DNA from: Actinomadura harenae
Lineage (GTDB): Bacteria > Actinomycetota > Actinomycetes > Streptosporangiales > Streptosporangiaceae
DNA: 64,000 bases
Direction of reading: 5' to 3'
Assembly: GCF_003696215.1 (NCBI RefSeq)
Contig: NZ_RFFG01000001.1
Location: forward strand, 164,592-228,591
Positions 34,611-43,649 of this stretch are shown piece by piece; position 1 is the stretch's first letter, and each line of letters starts with the position of its first letter. The translations under genes were made by a program, and so were the position numbers. Under the pieces are notes generated by a model, which was not told the DNA's origin, did not search any database, and was given only the letters and a program-made list of their open reading frames with translations.

Positions 34611-34748
34611 GATCTCCCCTTCACTGGTCGGGAACCGGCGGCGTCCCGAACCTAACGTCCGCCACCGACAGAACTCCCCCGCGCGGGGGAGCCGGTCGAC
34701 CGGCACGGGGGAAGCGCAGGTCAGGGGCGCGTCGGCAAGATCGGATCC

Positions 34749-35345
34749 ATGCAGATCAGCCCAGTCCGCACCCAGGTCGCCCCGGCCCCCGCCGCTCCCG
34801 TCCGTCCCGCGAACCCCGCCGCGAGCGTCCGGCCTTCGGCCCCCACCGCCGGTCACACGCCGGCCCGGCGGCGGACCGCCTTCGGACGCGTCGCCGTTCA
34901 CGCGGCCGCGCTCTGGGGTGTGCTGTTCTCGGCCGTCCACGTCTACTGGCTGGCGGACGGACGGCTCGGGCTCCCCCACGGACGCAGCATCTACGGGACG
35001 CCCGCGCTCCTGGTCATCGACGTGATCGCCGTCCCCGCGTCGCTGGTCGCGGCCGGGATGGCGCTCGCGCTCCTCCGCTCCTGGGGTGAACGCCTGCCGC
35101 AGCGGATGCTCAACACCGCCCTCTGGGGGACGACGGCACTGCTCATCGTGCACGCGCTGCCCAGCGTGCCCGACTGGATCGCCCTCTCTACGGGCGCGCG
35201 CGATGCGGCGACCCTAAGCGCGGAGGACCGGTTCGTCACATTCCTCTACGAGCCCTGGTTCATGGCCGGTGGCGTGCTGTTCGGCCTTGCCACCGGGCTC
35301 ATGCGGCGTCGCCAAAGCCCCGCGCACGCGGTGCACGGGGCCTGA
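34749..35345 (+). CDS. DUF3995-like integral membrane protein
   Basis: 198 residues. A disordered Ala/Pro N-terminus (about 1-45) is followed by four hydrophobic segments. The first contains ALWGVLFSAVHVYWLADG, which matches the DUF3995 family. Function unknown. It is divergent from the beta-clamp gene and convergent with ogt. Confidence 0.72.
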   Translation: MQISPVRTQVAPAPAAPVRPANPAASVRPSAPTAGHTPARRRTAFGRVAVHAAALWGVLFSAVHVYWLADGRLGLPHGRSIYGTPALLVIDVIAVPASLVAAGMALALLRSWGERLPQRMLNTALWGTTALLIVHALPSVPDWIALSTGARDAATLSAEDRFVTFLYEPWFMAGGVLFGLATGLMRRRQSPAHAVHGA

Positions 35346-35355
35346 CGGCCATCGC

Positions 35356-35868
35356 TCAGAACAGAACGGCGGACTCCTCGGCGGACTGGTGCGAGCGCTC
35401 GAAGTCGAGCAGGAACCGCTTGCGCTCGATGCCGCCTCCGTAGCCGGTGAGGCTGCCGGTCGAGCCGACGACCCGGTGGCACGGGACGATGATCCCGATC
35501 GGGTTGCGGCCGTTGGCGAGGCCGACCGCGCGGGAAGCGGCGGGGTTGCCCAGCTCGACGGCCAGCTCGCCGTAGCTCACGGTCTCGCCGTACGGGATCC
35601 GGGTCAGGGCGTCCCAGACGCTCCGCTGGAACTCGGTGCCCTTCAGCTTGAGCGGCAGCTCGAACTCGTGCAGGTCACCGGCGAAGTAGTCCCTGAGCTG
35701 GGACGCGACGGACACGAACGGCTCGTCCCCGGGGTCTCCGGGCGTGCCGAAGGTCTCCTCCTCCGGACGGTGCCGCTGCTGGGCCATGTAGAGCCCGACC
35801 AGTTCCGGACCGTCCGCGACCAGCGTCAGCGGCCCGACCGGGCTGTCGATCACGACGTGGGTGTTCAC
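35356..35868 (-). CDS. ogt: Methylated-DNA-protein cysteine methyltransferase
   Basis: 170 residues. It removes methyl groups from O6-methylguanine, using the cysteine in PCHRVVG (C130). The helix-turn-helix region FQRSVWDALTRIPYGETVSYGELA and NPIGIIVPCHR are intact. It lies downstream of the AdaA/AlkA gene on the same strand, with a 52-bp gap, and is part of the same alkylation-repair unit. Confidence 0.94.
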   Translation of the reverse strand: MNTHVVIDSPVGPLTLVADGPELVGLYMAQQRHRPEEETFGTPGDPGDEPFVSVASQLRDYFAGDLHEFELPLKLKGTEFQRSVWDALTRIPYGETVSYGELAVELGNPAASRAVGLANGRNPIGIIVPCHRVVGSTGSLTGYGGGIERKRFLLDFERSHQSAEESAVLF

Positions 35869-35920
35869 AGCAGATCTCGATTCATGCGGATTGGTCGTGT
35901 AGGTCGGTCATGCGGGTCGG

Positions 35921-37390
35921 TCATGCGGGAATGGTGTTGATGGCGTGGTCGCCCGTCGCCCACAGATGCTGGACGGCGTACGAGCGCCAAGGGCGCCAGG
36001 CCGCCGCGCGCCGGGTCAGGGCGGCCGGGGTGACGGGCAGGTCGAGGGCCCGCGCGGCATAGCGGATGCCCAGGTCGGAGGCGATGAACGCGTCCGGGTC
36101 GCCGAGCGAGCGCATCGCGATGGTCTCGGTCGTCCAGGGTCCGATACCGGGCAGTTCCGCCAGTTTCGCACGGGCCTCGTCCCAGTCGGCGCCGACGCTG
36201 AGGTCCAGGTCTCCGGACGCGAGGGCCGTGACCAGGGACTTCAGGGTCGTCCGGCGGGATTCGGGGAACGCGAGGTTCTCCTCGTCCACGTCCACGAGCG
36301 CCCCGGGCATCGGGAACAGGTGGGTGAGGCCGCCGCCGGGATCTTCCACCGGCTCCCCGTGCGCGCGCACGAGCCGCGCCGCGTGGGTGCGCGCGGCGGC
36401 GGTGGACACCTGCTGCCCCAGAACGGCCCGGATCCCGAACTCCGCGCCGCACGCCGTCCGCGGCACGCGTCGTCCGGGGGCCTTGCGGACGAGCGGCTCG
36501 AGCACCTCGTCGGCGGACAGCAGCTCGTCCACGGCCTCCGGGTCGGCGTCCAGGTCCAGCATCCACCGGCACCGGCTGATCGCGATCGTGAGATCGCGCA
36601 GGTCGTTGAGGGTGAGCGTGCAGGCCACGTACGTCGGGGTCGGCTTGAGCGCGACGATGCCGGGGCCGTGCGGAAGCCTCAGCGTGCGCCGGTACGCGCC
36701 GTCCCGCCACTCCTCCACGCCCGGGACGGCCGTGGCGGCGAGGTGCCCGAACAGGTTGTCCGGATAGAACGGCTGGCGGAACGGCAGTCGCAGCGACAGC
36801 GTCCCGTTCGCGGCGACCGGATGGCCACGGGCCACTCGATCACGCAATTCGGTCGGCGTCTGGGCGAAAACCTCACGAATCGTTTCGTTGAACGCCCTGA
36901 TCGAAGCGAATCCGGAAGCGAACGCCACGTCCGACATCGGCAGGGCGCTCGTCTCGATCAGCAGCCGCGCGGTCTGCGCGCGCTGGGCCCGGGCGAGCGC
37001 GAGCGGGCCGGCGCCGAGTTCGGCGCGCAGCTGCCGCTCGATCTGCCGGGTGCTGTAGCCGAGCCGGGTCGCCAGGCCGGGAACGCCCTCGCGGTCGACG
37101 ACGCCGTCCGCGACCAGGCGCATCGCGCGGCCGACGACGTCCGCGCGGTGGTTCCACTCCGGCGAGCCGGGGCTGGTGTCGGGACGGCAGCGCTTGCAGG
37201 CCCGGAATCCGGCCTGCTGAGCGGCCGCCGCGCTCGGGTAGAAGCGCATGTTCTGCGGCTTCGGCGGGACGGCCGGGCAGCTCGGACGGCAGTAGATCCC
37301 CGTCGTCACCACCGCGGTGAAGAACCACCCGTCGAACCGGGCGTCCTTCGCCTGGACGGCCCGCACGCACCGTTCCGTGTCCTCATGCAT
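35921..37390 (-). CDS. AdaA-type regulator fused to AlkA DNA glycosylase
   Basis: 489 residues in three parts. An Ada zinc domain at about 1-75 has Cys in TGIYCRPSCPA and CKRCRPD; the first Cys would accept methyl from phosphotriesters. An AraC-type helix-turn-helix follows (about 85-185, LATRLGYSTRQIERQL, FASIRAFNETIREVF). The AlkA glycosylase occupies about 195-489, with the helix-hairpin-helix LPGIGPWTTETIAMR and catalytic Asp in FIASDLGIR. It senses methylation damage and also excises 3-methyladenine. It lies just upstream of ogt. Confidence 0.92.
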   Translation of the reverse strand: MHEDTERCVRAVQAKDARFDGWFFTAVVTTGIYCRPSCPAVPPKPQNMRFYPSAAAAQQAGFRACKRCRPDTSPGSPEWNHRADVVGRAMRLVADGVVDREGVPGLATRLGYSTRQIERQLRAELGAGPLALARAQRAQTARLLIETSALPMSDVAFASGFASIRAFNETIREVFAQTPTELRDRVARGHPVAANGTLSLRLPFRQPFYPDNLFGHLAATAVPGVEEWRDGAYRRTLRLPHGPGIVALKPTPTYVACTLTLNDLRDLTIAISRCRWMLDLDADPEAVDELLSADEVLEPLVRKAPGRRVPRTACGAEFGIRAVLGQQVSTAAARTHAARLVRAHGEPVEDPGGGLTHLFPMPGALVDVDEENLAFPESRRTTLKSLVTALASGDLDLSVGADWDEARAKLAELPGIGPWTTETIAMRSLGDPDAFIASDLGIRYAARALDLPVTPAALTRRAAAWRPWRSYAVQHLWATGDHAINTIPA

Positions 37391-37506
37391 GCCTCCAGCA
37401 TCACCGAGGACCGGGGCTTTCACTAGCGGAAAAACGACATCAACATCACCGCCGGACGCCCGCGGCGCCCGCGTTCACCCTCGCCAGGACGCCAAAAAGC
37501 CGCAGT

Positions 37507-38562
37507 TCAGCGCTTTCCGGCGAGAGCGTAGAGCATGACGCCCACCGTGATCGCGCCGATCCCCGCCCAGCCGACCCCACCGGGCGCGGACGAGTGCAGG
37601 ATGACCGGTTCCAGCATCGCCACGAAAACGACCTCGGCGGCCTGGGTGGCCTCGACGGCGGCCAGGCGCATCGGGTGGGAGCGCTCACGGTTGGTCGCGG
37701 CGAAGAAGAGCGTGGTCGCGATCACGCCGGAGAAGACCGCGACGACCGCGGTCGCGCTGAGCTGCCCGCTCGTCGGCAGCCCCGCCCGGAGACCGCCGAT
37801 CACCGCGATGACCAGCCAGAACGGCAGGCTGGCCAGGGACATCGCGGCGAGCCGCTGGAAGGTGTCCAGGCCGTCCCCGGCGAGGTCCATCGCGCGCCGG
37901 TTGCCGACCGGGTAGGCGACCGCGCCGAACAGCACGGCCCCGACGCCCAGCGCGGCCTTCCAGGTCAGCGCGGACTGCCCGCCGCCCAGCTGGGTCACGA
38001 ACACCCCGGCCAGGATCAGCCCGGACAGCGCCAGACCCCGCATCGGCACCCGGCCGCGCTCGTCGCCCCGCCCGTACAGCAGCGGCGCCAGGACGACCCC
38101 GCACACGATCGTGACCTGCCACGTCGCGGCGACCATCCAGCCGGGAGAGGTCGTCGCCGCGAAGCACAGCGGCGCGTAGAACAGGCCGAAGCAGACCGTG
38201 CTCCACAGCATCCAGCGTCCGGGGGCCGCCCGCAGCGCGCCGAGGACCGGCCCCAGCCCGAGCTCCGGAGCGGACTCCGCGCTCGCCCGGGACGCGCGTG
38301 CGCCGCGCACGGCGACGATCGCCAGGAAGATCGGCAGCGAGTAGAGGAAGCGCAGCGACGCCGTCCACTCCCACGCGCCGCCGCCGACCGCCATCAGGCG
38401 GTTCGCGATGAACGACGAGGAGAAGAACAGAGCGCCGAGCACGCCCAGGCCGATCGAGGCCGTCGCTCCGCCGCCCGGCCACGTCGCGCCCAGCCGCCGC
38501 CGTCGTCCCGCGGGACGCCCCCAGGCCCGCGCGTCCGCCATGGTCATCGTTCCAGCGCTCAC
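37507..38562 (-). CDS. EmrE-type multidrug resistance efflux transporter
   Basis: 351 residues with about ten membrane segments. LGALFFSSSFIANRLMAVGGGAWEWTASLRF and the C-terminal EATQAAEVVFVAMLEPVIL resemble the multidrug resistance efflux transporter family related to DMT/EamA. GTG 38562 follows GAAGGGGG; in-frame ATGs lie at 38547 and 38541. Substrate unknown. It is a lone gene, divergent from the SnoaL-like gene. Confidence 0.8.
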   Translation of the reverse strand: MSAGTMTMADARAWGRPAGRRRRLGATWPGGGATASIGLGVLGALFFSSSFIANRLMAVGGGAWEWTASLRFLYSLPIFLAIVAVRGARASRASAESAPELGLGPVLGALRAAPGRWMLWSTVCFGLFYAPLCFAATTSPGWMVAATWQVTIVCGVVLAPLLYGRGDERGRVPMRGLALSGLILAGVFVTQLGGGQSALTWKAALGVGAVLFGAVAYPVGNRRAMDLAGDGLDTFQRLAAMSLASLPFWLVIAVIGGLRAGLPTSGQLSATAVVAVFSGVIATTLFFAATNRERSHPMRLAAVEATQAAEVVFVAMLEPVILHSSAPGGVGWAGIGAITVGVMLYALAGKR

Positions 38563-38699
38563 CGCGCCCCCTTCCCGGAGGCCCGACCCTATCCGGAGCG
38601 AAAACCATCGAACGTCATGACCCGGGAGGTAATCGATCTTCCGCACGGACCGCGACAGAGTTGAACACGTCGGGACGGGCCCGGCACGAAGGGAAGATC

Positions 38700-39068
38700 A
38701 TGAACAACGTGCAGCAGCAGATCGAGCGCTACATCGCCACCTGGAACGAGACGGACGCCGCCGCGCGCCGCGCCGCGATCGACGAGGTCTTCGCCGAGGG
38801 CGCCGCCTACACCGACCCGCTCGCGGCGGTCGAGGGCCGCGACGCGATCGACGCCCTGATCGCCGGCGCCCAGGGCCAGTTCCCCGGCCTGGTGTTCCGC
38901 CTGCTCGGCCCGGTCGACACGCACCACGACATCGTCCGCTTCACCTGGGAGCTCGGCCCCGAGGGCGCCGAGGCCCCGGTCGTCGGCTTCGACGTCGCGG
39001 TGCTCGACGCGGACGGCCGGATCGCCAAGGTCCACGGCTTCCTGGACAAGGTCCCCGCGGCCGCCTGA
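38700..39068 (+). CDS. SnoaL-like (NTF2 fold) protein
   Basis: 122 residues. The NTF2-like start IERYIATWNETDAAARRAAIDEVFAEGAAYTDPLAAVEGRDAIDALI is typical of SnoaL_2 proteins. It ends with the usual GRIAKVHGFLDKVP. No catalytic assignment is possible. AAGGGAAG precedes ATG 38700. A seven-copy 17-bp repeat begins 17 bp after the stop. Confidence 0.82.
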   Translation: MNNVQQQIERYIATWNETDAAARRAAIDEVFAEGAAYTDPLAAVEGRDAIDALIAGAQGQFPGLVFRLLGPVDTHHDIVRFTWELGPEGAEAPVVGFDVAVLDADGRIAKVHGFLDKVPAAA

Positions 39069-39084
39069 CCCGCACGCGGCTTGA

Positions 39085-39203
39085 CCCGAACGGCAGCGCG
39101 GTGCGAACGACCCTGCGACCCGAACGGCAGCGTGGTCCGAACGACTGGATGGTCCGAACGGCTGGGTGGTCCGAACGATCGCGTGACCCGAACGGCAGCG
39201 TGA
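39085..39203 (+). repeat. Seven tandem copies of a 17-bp unit
   Basis: The units follow the pattern (C/T)CCGAACGGCAGCGTGG with variation mainly in positions 9-15; CGAACG is kept in all seven. The array ends abruptly at CCAGGCG. There is no spacer between copies, so this is not a CRISPR. It lies in the gap between the SnoaL and DoxX genes. Confidence 0.92.
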
Positions 39204-39322
39204 CCAGGCGAGAACCGCGTGATCGGACAGGGGACGACGGCGGGGCGGCGGCGGATGTCCGCCCCTCCCCGCCGCCCGCCCCGGGACGGCCGCCCTGAGC
39301 GGCCGGGACCCGAAGCGGATGA

Positions 39323-39760
39323 TCAGTCAGTGCGGCAGCGCCTCTTCCCGCCGAGCGCCTCGAGGACCAGGCTGAGCCCGATGCCCAGCATCCAGGAGTC
39401 CTTGGCCAGCGGAAGGCCCTGCTGGGTCGGGCGCAGGCTGCCCTCCTCGCGCATCCCCGGGATCTTCAGGTAGAGCCCGAGCAGGCCGGACGCGAACCCG
39501 GTCAGCGCCGTCCCGGCCAGCAGCGACGGGACGAACGGGAGCAGCAGCGTCGCACCGATGGCGACCTCGGCGGTGCCGAGCGTCCGGGTGAACTTCTGCG
39601 GCTCCCACTCCTTCAGGAACGGGTACGCGGTCGCGGCGGTGCCGTGGATGCCGTCCGCCATCTCCTCGGTGTTGCGGAGCTTCCCCAGCCCGGAGTTCAG
39701 GATGAACGCTCCGGTGACGATCCGCACCGGCATCTGGTGCGGACGAGCCAGAATCGACAT
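39323..39760 (-). CDS. DoxX-family membrane protein
   Basis: 145 residues with four hydrophobic segments. The opening RPHQMPVRIVTGAFILNSGLGKLRNTEE and the LGTAEVAIGATLLLPFVPSLLAG segment match the DoxX family. These are inner-membrane proteins, some tied to redox or sulfur stress; no specific role is visible here. It lies 176 bp downstream of dnaB on the same strand. Confidence 0.75.
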   Translation of the reverse strand: MSILARPHQMPVRIVTGAFILNSGLGKLRNTEEMADGIHGTAATAYPFLKEWEPQKFTRTLGTAEVAIGATLLLPFVPSLLAGTALTGFASGLLGLYLKIPGMREEGSLRPTQQGLPLAKDSWMLGIGLSLVLEALGGKRRCRTD

Positions 39761-39936
39761 GACGGCCTTCCGATCGCGCGACAGGAGCACCTCGGCCCCG
39801 GGCGGCGACGGTCCGGGCCCGCTGGGGCTCCCCATTCCCGCCCCACACGGGCGGAATCGCACGATGGCCAGATCTTGCCCACCCTTTGCCCCGACGCACC
39901 CGCCTCCCGACAAAGCGACCGCGCCCGCCGGGGGAT

Positions 39937-41700
39937 CTACTGGGCCATGTCGACGAACCTGCTGTAGTGCCCCTGGAAGGCCACGGTGACCGTGGCCGTG
40001 GGGCCGTTTCGGTGCTTGGCCACGATCAGGTCGGCCTCACCCGCGCGAGGGGACTCCTTCTCGTAGGCGTCCTCGCGATGCAGCAGGATGACCATGTCGG
40101 CGTCCTGCTCGATGGAACCACTCTCACGGAGGTCGGAGACCATCGGCTTCTTGTCGGTGCGCTGCTCGGGACCACGGTTCAGCTGGGAGAGCGCGATCAC
40201 GGGGACCTGGAGCTCCTTGGCCAGCAGCTTCAGCGACCGGGAGAACTCCGAGACCTCGACCTGACGGCTCTCCACGCGCTTTCCGGACGTCATCAGCTGC
40301 AGGTAGTCGATGACGACCAGGCGCAGGTCGTGCTGCTGTTTCAGCCGCCGGGCCTTCGCGCGGATCTCCATCATCGACATGTTCGGCGAGTCGTCGATGA
40401 ACAGCGGGGCCTCGGCGACCTCGCTCATCCGGCGGGCCAGGCGCGTCCAGTCCTCGTCCTGCATGGTGCCGGAGCGCATCGCGTGCAGCGCGACCCGCGC
40501 CTCGGCGGACAGCAGGCGCATCGTGATCTCGTTGCGTCCCATTTCCAGGCTGAAGAACGCCGAGGTCAGCCCGTGCCTGATGGACGCGGCCCGGGCGAAG
40601 TCGAGCGCCAGGGTCGAGTTGTGCGTGGGCACGCGCGACCGTCCGACCAGGTACAGGTGGTCGGTGTTGTCGACCTGGATGCACCGGACCGGCACGCTCG
40701 CCACCGGCCGCACGTCCACGATCTTGGTGACCCGGCCGTCCGGGCCGTCGATGACGTGGACCTCGTCGAGGGTCGCGGCGATCTCTTCAGTGGTGCGGAC
40801 GGCGGTGACGCCCGCGACGGACGTGCGCCACTGGTGCAGGGCGTCGGCCACGACGATCTCGCCGTCGGAGAACTCGACCTCGTGGCAGGGGCGGCCGTGC
40901 ATGACCTCGGTGGCGGCCACGACCCGGGTGGGTCGTCCGTCCGCGTCGAGGACCTCGTCGCCGACCTCGAGGGCGCCCATGGTCGTCCAGCCCTCGGGGG
41001 TGGGGACGAGCGTGGACAGGCCCAGGGCCTTGCCCATCGCGGGACGGGCGGCCACGACGATCATCTGGCCGGGGTGGAGGCCGTTGGTGAGGGCGTCGAG
41101 GTCGGCGAAGCCGGTGGGGACGCCGACCATCTGGCCGCCGCGGCTGCCGATGGCCTCGATCTCGTCGAGCGCGCCGGGCATGATCTCCGACAGCGGGACG
41201 TAGTCCTCACCGGAGCGCTTCTCGGCGATGGCGAAGACCTCGGCCTGGGCGCGGTCGAGGATCTCGTCGGCGTCGGCGCCGTCGGCGTTGTAGCCCATCT
41301 GGACGATGCGGGTGCCGGTCTCGACCAGCTTGCGCAGGACGGAGCGCTCGCGGACGATCCGGGCGTAGTAGCCGGCGTTCGCCGCGGTGGGCACCGACGA
41401 GATGAGGGTGTGCAGGTAGGGGGCGCCGCCGACGCGGGCGATCTCGCCGCGCTTGGTGAGCTCGCCCGCGATGGTGACGGCGTCGGCGGGGTCGCCGCGG
41501 CCGTAGAGGTCGAGGACCGCGTCGTAGATGATCTGGTGCGCGGGACGGTAGAAGTCGGCGGTCCGCAGGACCTCGATCACCTCGGCGATCGCGTCCTGGG
41601 ACAGCAGCATGCCGCCGAGAACGCCCTGTTCGGCCGGGATGTCGTGCGGCGGTGTCCGCTCGAACTCCCGATCACCGGGTTCGAGTTCGGAAACGCTCAT
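39937..41700 (-). CDS. dnaB: Replicative DNA helicase DnaB with an in-frame mini-intein
   Basis: 587-residue precursor. The N-terminal DnaB domain (PPHDIPAEQGVLGGMLLSQ) occupies about 17-120; the RecA-like motor follows. Walker A is split: ARPAMGK ends at residue 224, a 137-residue intein follows, and the motif resumes at S362 (STLALDFARA). Removal leaves a helicase of about 450 residues, the usual size. Walker B (LRLVVIDYLQLM) and the arginine-finger region are intact. Since Walker A is interrupted, splicing must occur for activity. ATG 41700 is preferred to GTG 41709. Confidence 0.95.
   Translation of the reverse strand: MSVSELEPGDREFERTPPHDIPAEQGVLGGMLLSQDAIAEVIEVLRTADFYRPAHQIIYDAVLDLYGRGDPADAVTIAGELTKRGEIARVGGAPYLHTLISSVPTAANAGYYARIVRERSVLRKLVETGTRIVQMGYNADGADADEILDRAQAEVFAIAEKRSGEDYVPLSEIMPGALDEIEAIGSRGGQMVGVPTGFADLDALTNGLHPGQMIVVAARPAMGKALGLSTLVPTPEGWTTMGALEVGDEVLDADGRPTRVVAATEVMHGRPCHEVEFSDGEIVVADALHQWRTSVAGVTAVRTTEEIAATLDEVHVIDGPDGRVTKIVDVRPVASVPVRCIQVDNTDHLYLVGRSRVPTHNSTLALDFARAASIRHGLTSAFFSLEMGRNEITMRLLSAEARVALHAMRSGTMQDEDWTRLARRMSEVAEAPLFIDDSPNMSMMEIRAKARRLKQQHDLRLVVIDYLQLMTSGKRVESRQVEVSEFSRSLKLLAKELQVPVIALSQLNRGPEQRTDKKPMVSDLRESGSIEQDADMVILLHREDAYEKESPRAGEADLIVAKHRNGPTATVTVAFQGHYSRFVDMAQ
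40618..41028 (-). other. Class 3 mini-intein within DnaB
   Basis: 137 residues (precursor 225-361). It begins with Ala rather than Cys or Ser and ends PTHN, followed by extein Ser362. The WCT set of class 3 inteins is visible: Trp in ADALHQW (block B), Cys in RCIQVD (block F) and Thr in PTHN (block G). These inteins start splicing from the internal Cys. At this length there is no homing endonuclease, so it is probably a fixed, non-mobile element. The insertion site GK|S is a known DnaB hot spot. Confidence 0.88.
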
Positions 41701-41820
41701 CCCGGGCACACCCCCTCACCTCGGGCGTCGGCGGCCCCGTCCGCCTCGCCGCCGTCCAGCCACATCTATCCCAGGGCTGTGACATTCTCCCCGTCCGCCG
41801 TGCCGGGGCCAAAAGGATCT

Positions 41821-41916
41821 GTGGACAGGGCTGTGGAGTCCCTGTGCAGACACGCCGGGAAGGTTGTGCACGACCTGTGGACAACCCTGGGGAAATCTTC
41901 GGCAGGTTTTCCACGT
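41821..41916. promoter_or_regulatory. Cluster of DnaA-box-like sequences upstream of dnaB
   Basis: The minus strand carries TTGTCCACA (41877-41885), the actinobacterial DnaA-box consensus, and CTGTCCACA (41821-41829). The plus strand carries TTGTGCACG (41865-41873) and TTTTCCACG (41908-41916). Four sites in 96 bp suggest DnaA binding at the dnaB promoter. No dnaA is adjacent, so oriC is not claimed. Confidence 0.5.
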
Positions 41917-42037
41917 TGAGGCTCTGACCTGCAAAAACGTCATCCACCGCCTGTGTGGGAAAGAAAGTCGGGCAAGTCGCCCCGAGTAAGGGGAGTACGA
42001 TGAACGCCGATTACCTGACATCGGCGTGACGAGGGCC

Positions 42038-43378
42038 ATGAGCGCATCCCGCAGGCAGGACCGCGAGATCCTGCGGCTGGCCGTGCCGGCCTTCGGCGCG
42101 CTGGTCGCCGAGCCCCTCTTCCTCCTCTCGGACTCGGCCATCGTCGGGACGCTCGGCACCGCGCCCCTCGGCGGCCTCGGGGTGGCGAGCCAGCTCCTGA
42201 CCACCCTGGTCTACCTGTCGGTCTTCCTCGCGTACGGAACGACCGCAGGCGTCGCGCGCCAGGTCGGCGCAGGAAACGTGCGCGCCGGCATCAGGCAGGG
42301 CGTGGACGGCATGTGGCTCGCCCTCGCCATCGGCGCGGGCGTGGTCGCCGTGGGGCTGCCTATGGTCCCGTGGCTGGTGGACATCTTCGGGGCGTCCCCC
42401 GAGGTGGACCCCTACGCGCGCACGTATCTGGCGATCAGCCTGCTCGGGGTGCCGTCCATGCTGGTCGTGCTCGCCGGGACGGGCGTACTACGCGGACTGC
42501 AAGACACACGCACCCCGCTCCTCGTCTCCCTAGGCGGCTTCTCACTGAACCTGGCGCTGAACGCCGTCTTCGTCCTCGGGCTCGACTGGGGCATCGCCGG
42601 ATCGGCCTGGGGGACGGTCATCGCACAGACGGCCAGCGCGGCGGTGTACGTGGCCGTGGTCGTACGCGCGGCACAACGGCACGGGGCGAGCATGCGCCCG
42701 GACCTGGCGGGCCTGCGGACGGCCGCGTCCGCAGGGGCGTCCCTGTTCGTGCGGACGGCCGCGCTACGCCTCGTGCTGATCGTCGGGACGTCCGTGGCCG
42801 CACGCATGGGAGACGCCCAGATCGCGGCCTACCAGGTCGGTTTCCAGGTGTGGACGCTGTTGGCGTTCGCCCTGGACGCGCTCGCCATCGCCGGCCAGGC
42901 CATCACCGGCCGATACCTCGGCGCATCGGACGCCGCTCGTGTGCGCGCGGTTACGCGGCGGATGGTCGTCTGGGGCGTGGGCTGCGGCGTGGTGTTCGGC
43001 CTGGCGATCCTGGCGATCCGCCCCTGGCTGCCCTCGCTCTTCACCTCGGATCCGGACGTCCGGCACCTGCTCCTGGCGTCGCTGCTGATCGTGGCCGTGC
43101 TCCAGCCGATCGCGGGCGTGGTGTTCGTCCTGGACGGCATCCTCATCGGGGCGGGCGACGGCCGGTACCTCGCGTGGACGACGCTCATCGCCACGGTGGT
43201 CTTCCTGCCCGCCGCCCTGACCTCCTACTGGGCGGGCTGGGGCCTGACCGGCCTGTGGTGCGCGATCGGCCTGTGGATGCTCACCCGGATGGTCACCCTC
43301 GGCGCGCGCGCACGAGGCGATGCCTGGCTGGTGACCGGCGCCGTCCGGCATCCGAGGGAGGACGTCGCCACCACGTGA
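42038..43378 (+). CDS. MATE-family efflux transporter
   Basis: 446 residues with 12 membrane segments. The N-terminal LRLAVPAFGALVAEPLFLLSDSAIVGTLG and the central GLQDTRTPLLVSLGGFSLNLALNAVFVLG are typical of DinF-like MATE proteins. Na+- or H+-driven export of cationic or other compounds is expected. ATG 42038 has a short GAGGG site; GTG 42026 is an alternative. It is divergent from dnaB. Confidence 0.88.
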   Translation: MSASRRQDREILRLAVPAFGALVAEPLFLLSDSAIVGTLGTAPLGGLGVASQLLTTLVYLSVFLAYGTTAGVARQVGAGNVRAGIRQGVDGMWLALAIGAGVVAVGLPMVPWLVDIFGASPEVDPYARTYLAISLLGVPSMLVVLAGTGVLRGLQDTRTPLLVSLGGFSLNLALNAVFVLGLDWGIAGSAWGTVIAQTASAAVYVAVVVRAAQRHGASMRPDLAGLRTAASAGASLFVRTAALRLVLIVGTSVAARMGDAQIAAYQVGFQVWTLLAFALDALAIAGQAITGRYLGASDAARVRAVTRRMVVWGVGCGVVFGLAILAIRPWLPSLFTSDPDVRHLLLASLLIVAVLQPIAGVVFVLDGILIGAGDGRYLAWTTLIATVVFLPAALTSYWAGWGLTGLWCAIGLWMLTRMVTLGARARGDAWLVTGAVRHPREDVATT

Positions 43379-43448
43379 CGAGGCCGACCTTCACGGACAT
43401 AGCGTCAGCCTCGCCCGTCCCGGGCGTCCCAGTCGCTACTATTCGAAC

Positions 43449-43643
43449 ATGTGTTCCCCTGAGGGCGAGGGCATCGACCGGCTCGCCGACGCGATCGACG
43501 ATCTCGCCGACGCCGGTCCCGACGCGCTCGGCCCCGAGGAGCTCGCGGCCCGCATCGCGGGCCTGTGGTCCCTCGTCGAAGACCTCGACCCCGAGATCGC
43601 CCGCCGCCGCTCCCTCTACGACCGGCCCCGGCCCTCCGGCTGA
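43449..43643 (+). CDS. Small acidic protein
   Basis: 64 residues, helical and acidic (GIDRLADAIDDLADAGPDALGPEELAARIAGLWSLVEDLDPEIARR). No domain recognised; the compact helical pattern and position in the dnaB region suggest a genuine conserved small gene. It is convergent with the hotdog thioesterase gene, 6 bp away. Confidence 0.6.
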   Translation: MCSPEGEGIDRLADAIDDLADAGPDALGPEELAARIAGLWSLVEDLDPEIARRRSLYDRPRPSG

Positions 43644-43649
43644 CGGCCC

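Noticed and set aside
39085..39203. Possible CRISPR array
   Set aside because: The units are directly adjacent without spacers, are only 17 bp, and no cas gene is present.
41701..42037. Chromosomal origin oriC
   Set aside because: Several DnaA-box-like words occur, but there is no dnaA or recF next to it, no AT-rich unwinding region and too few boxes. Kept only as a DnaA-binding candidate.
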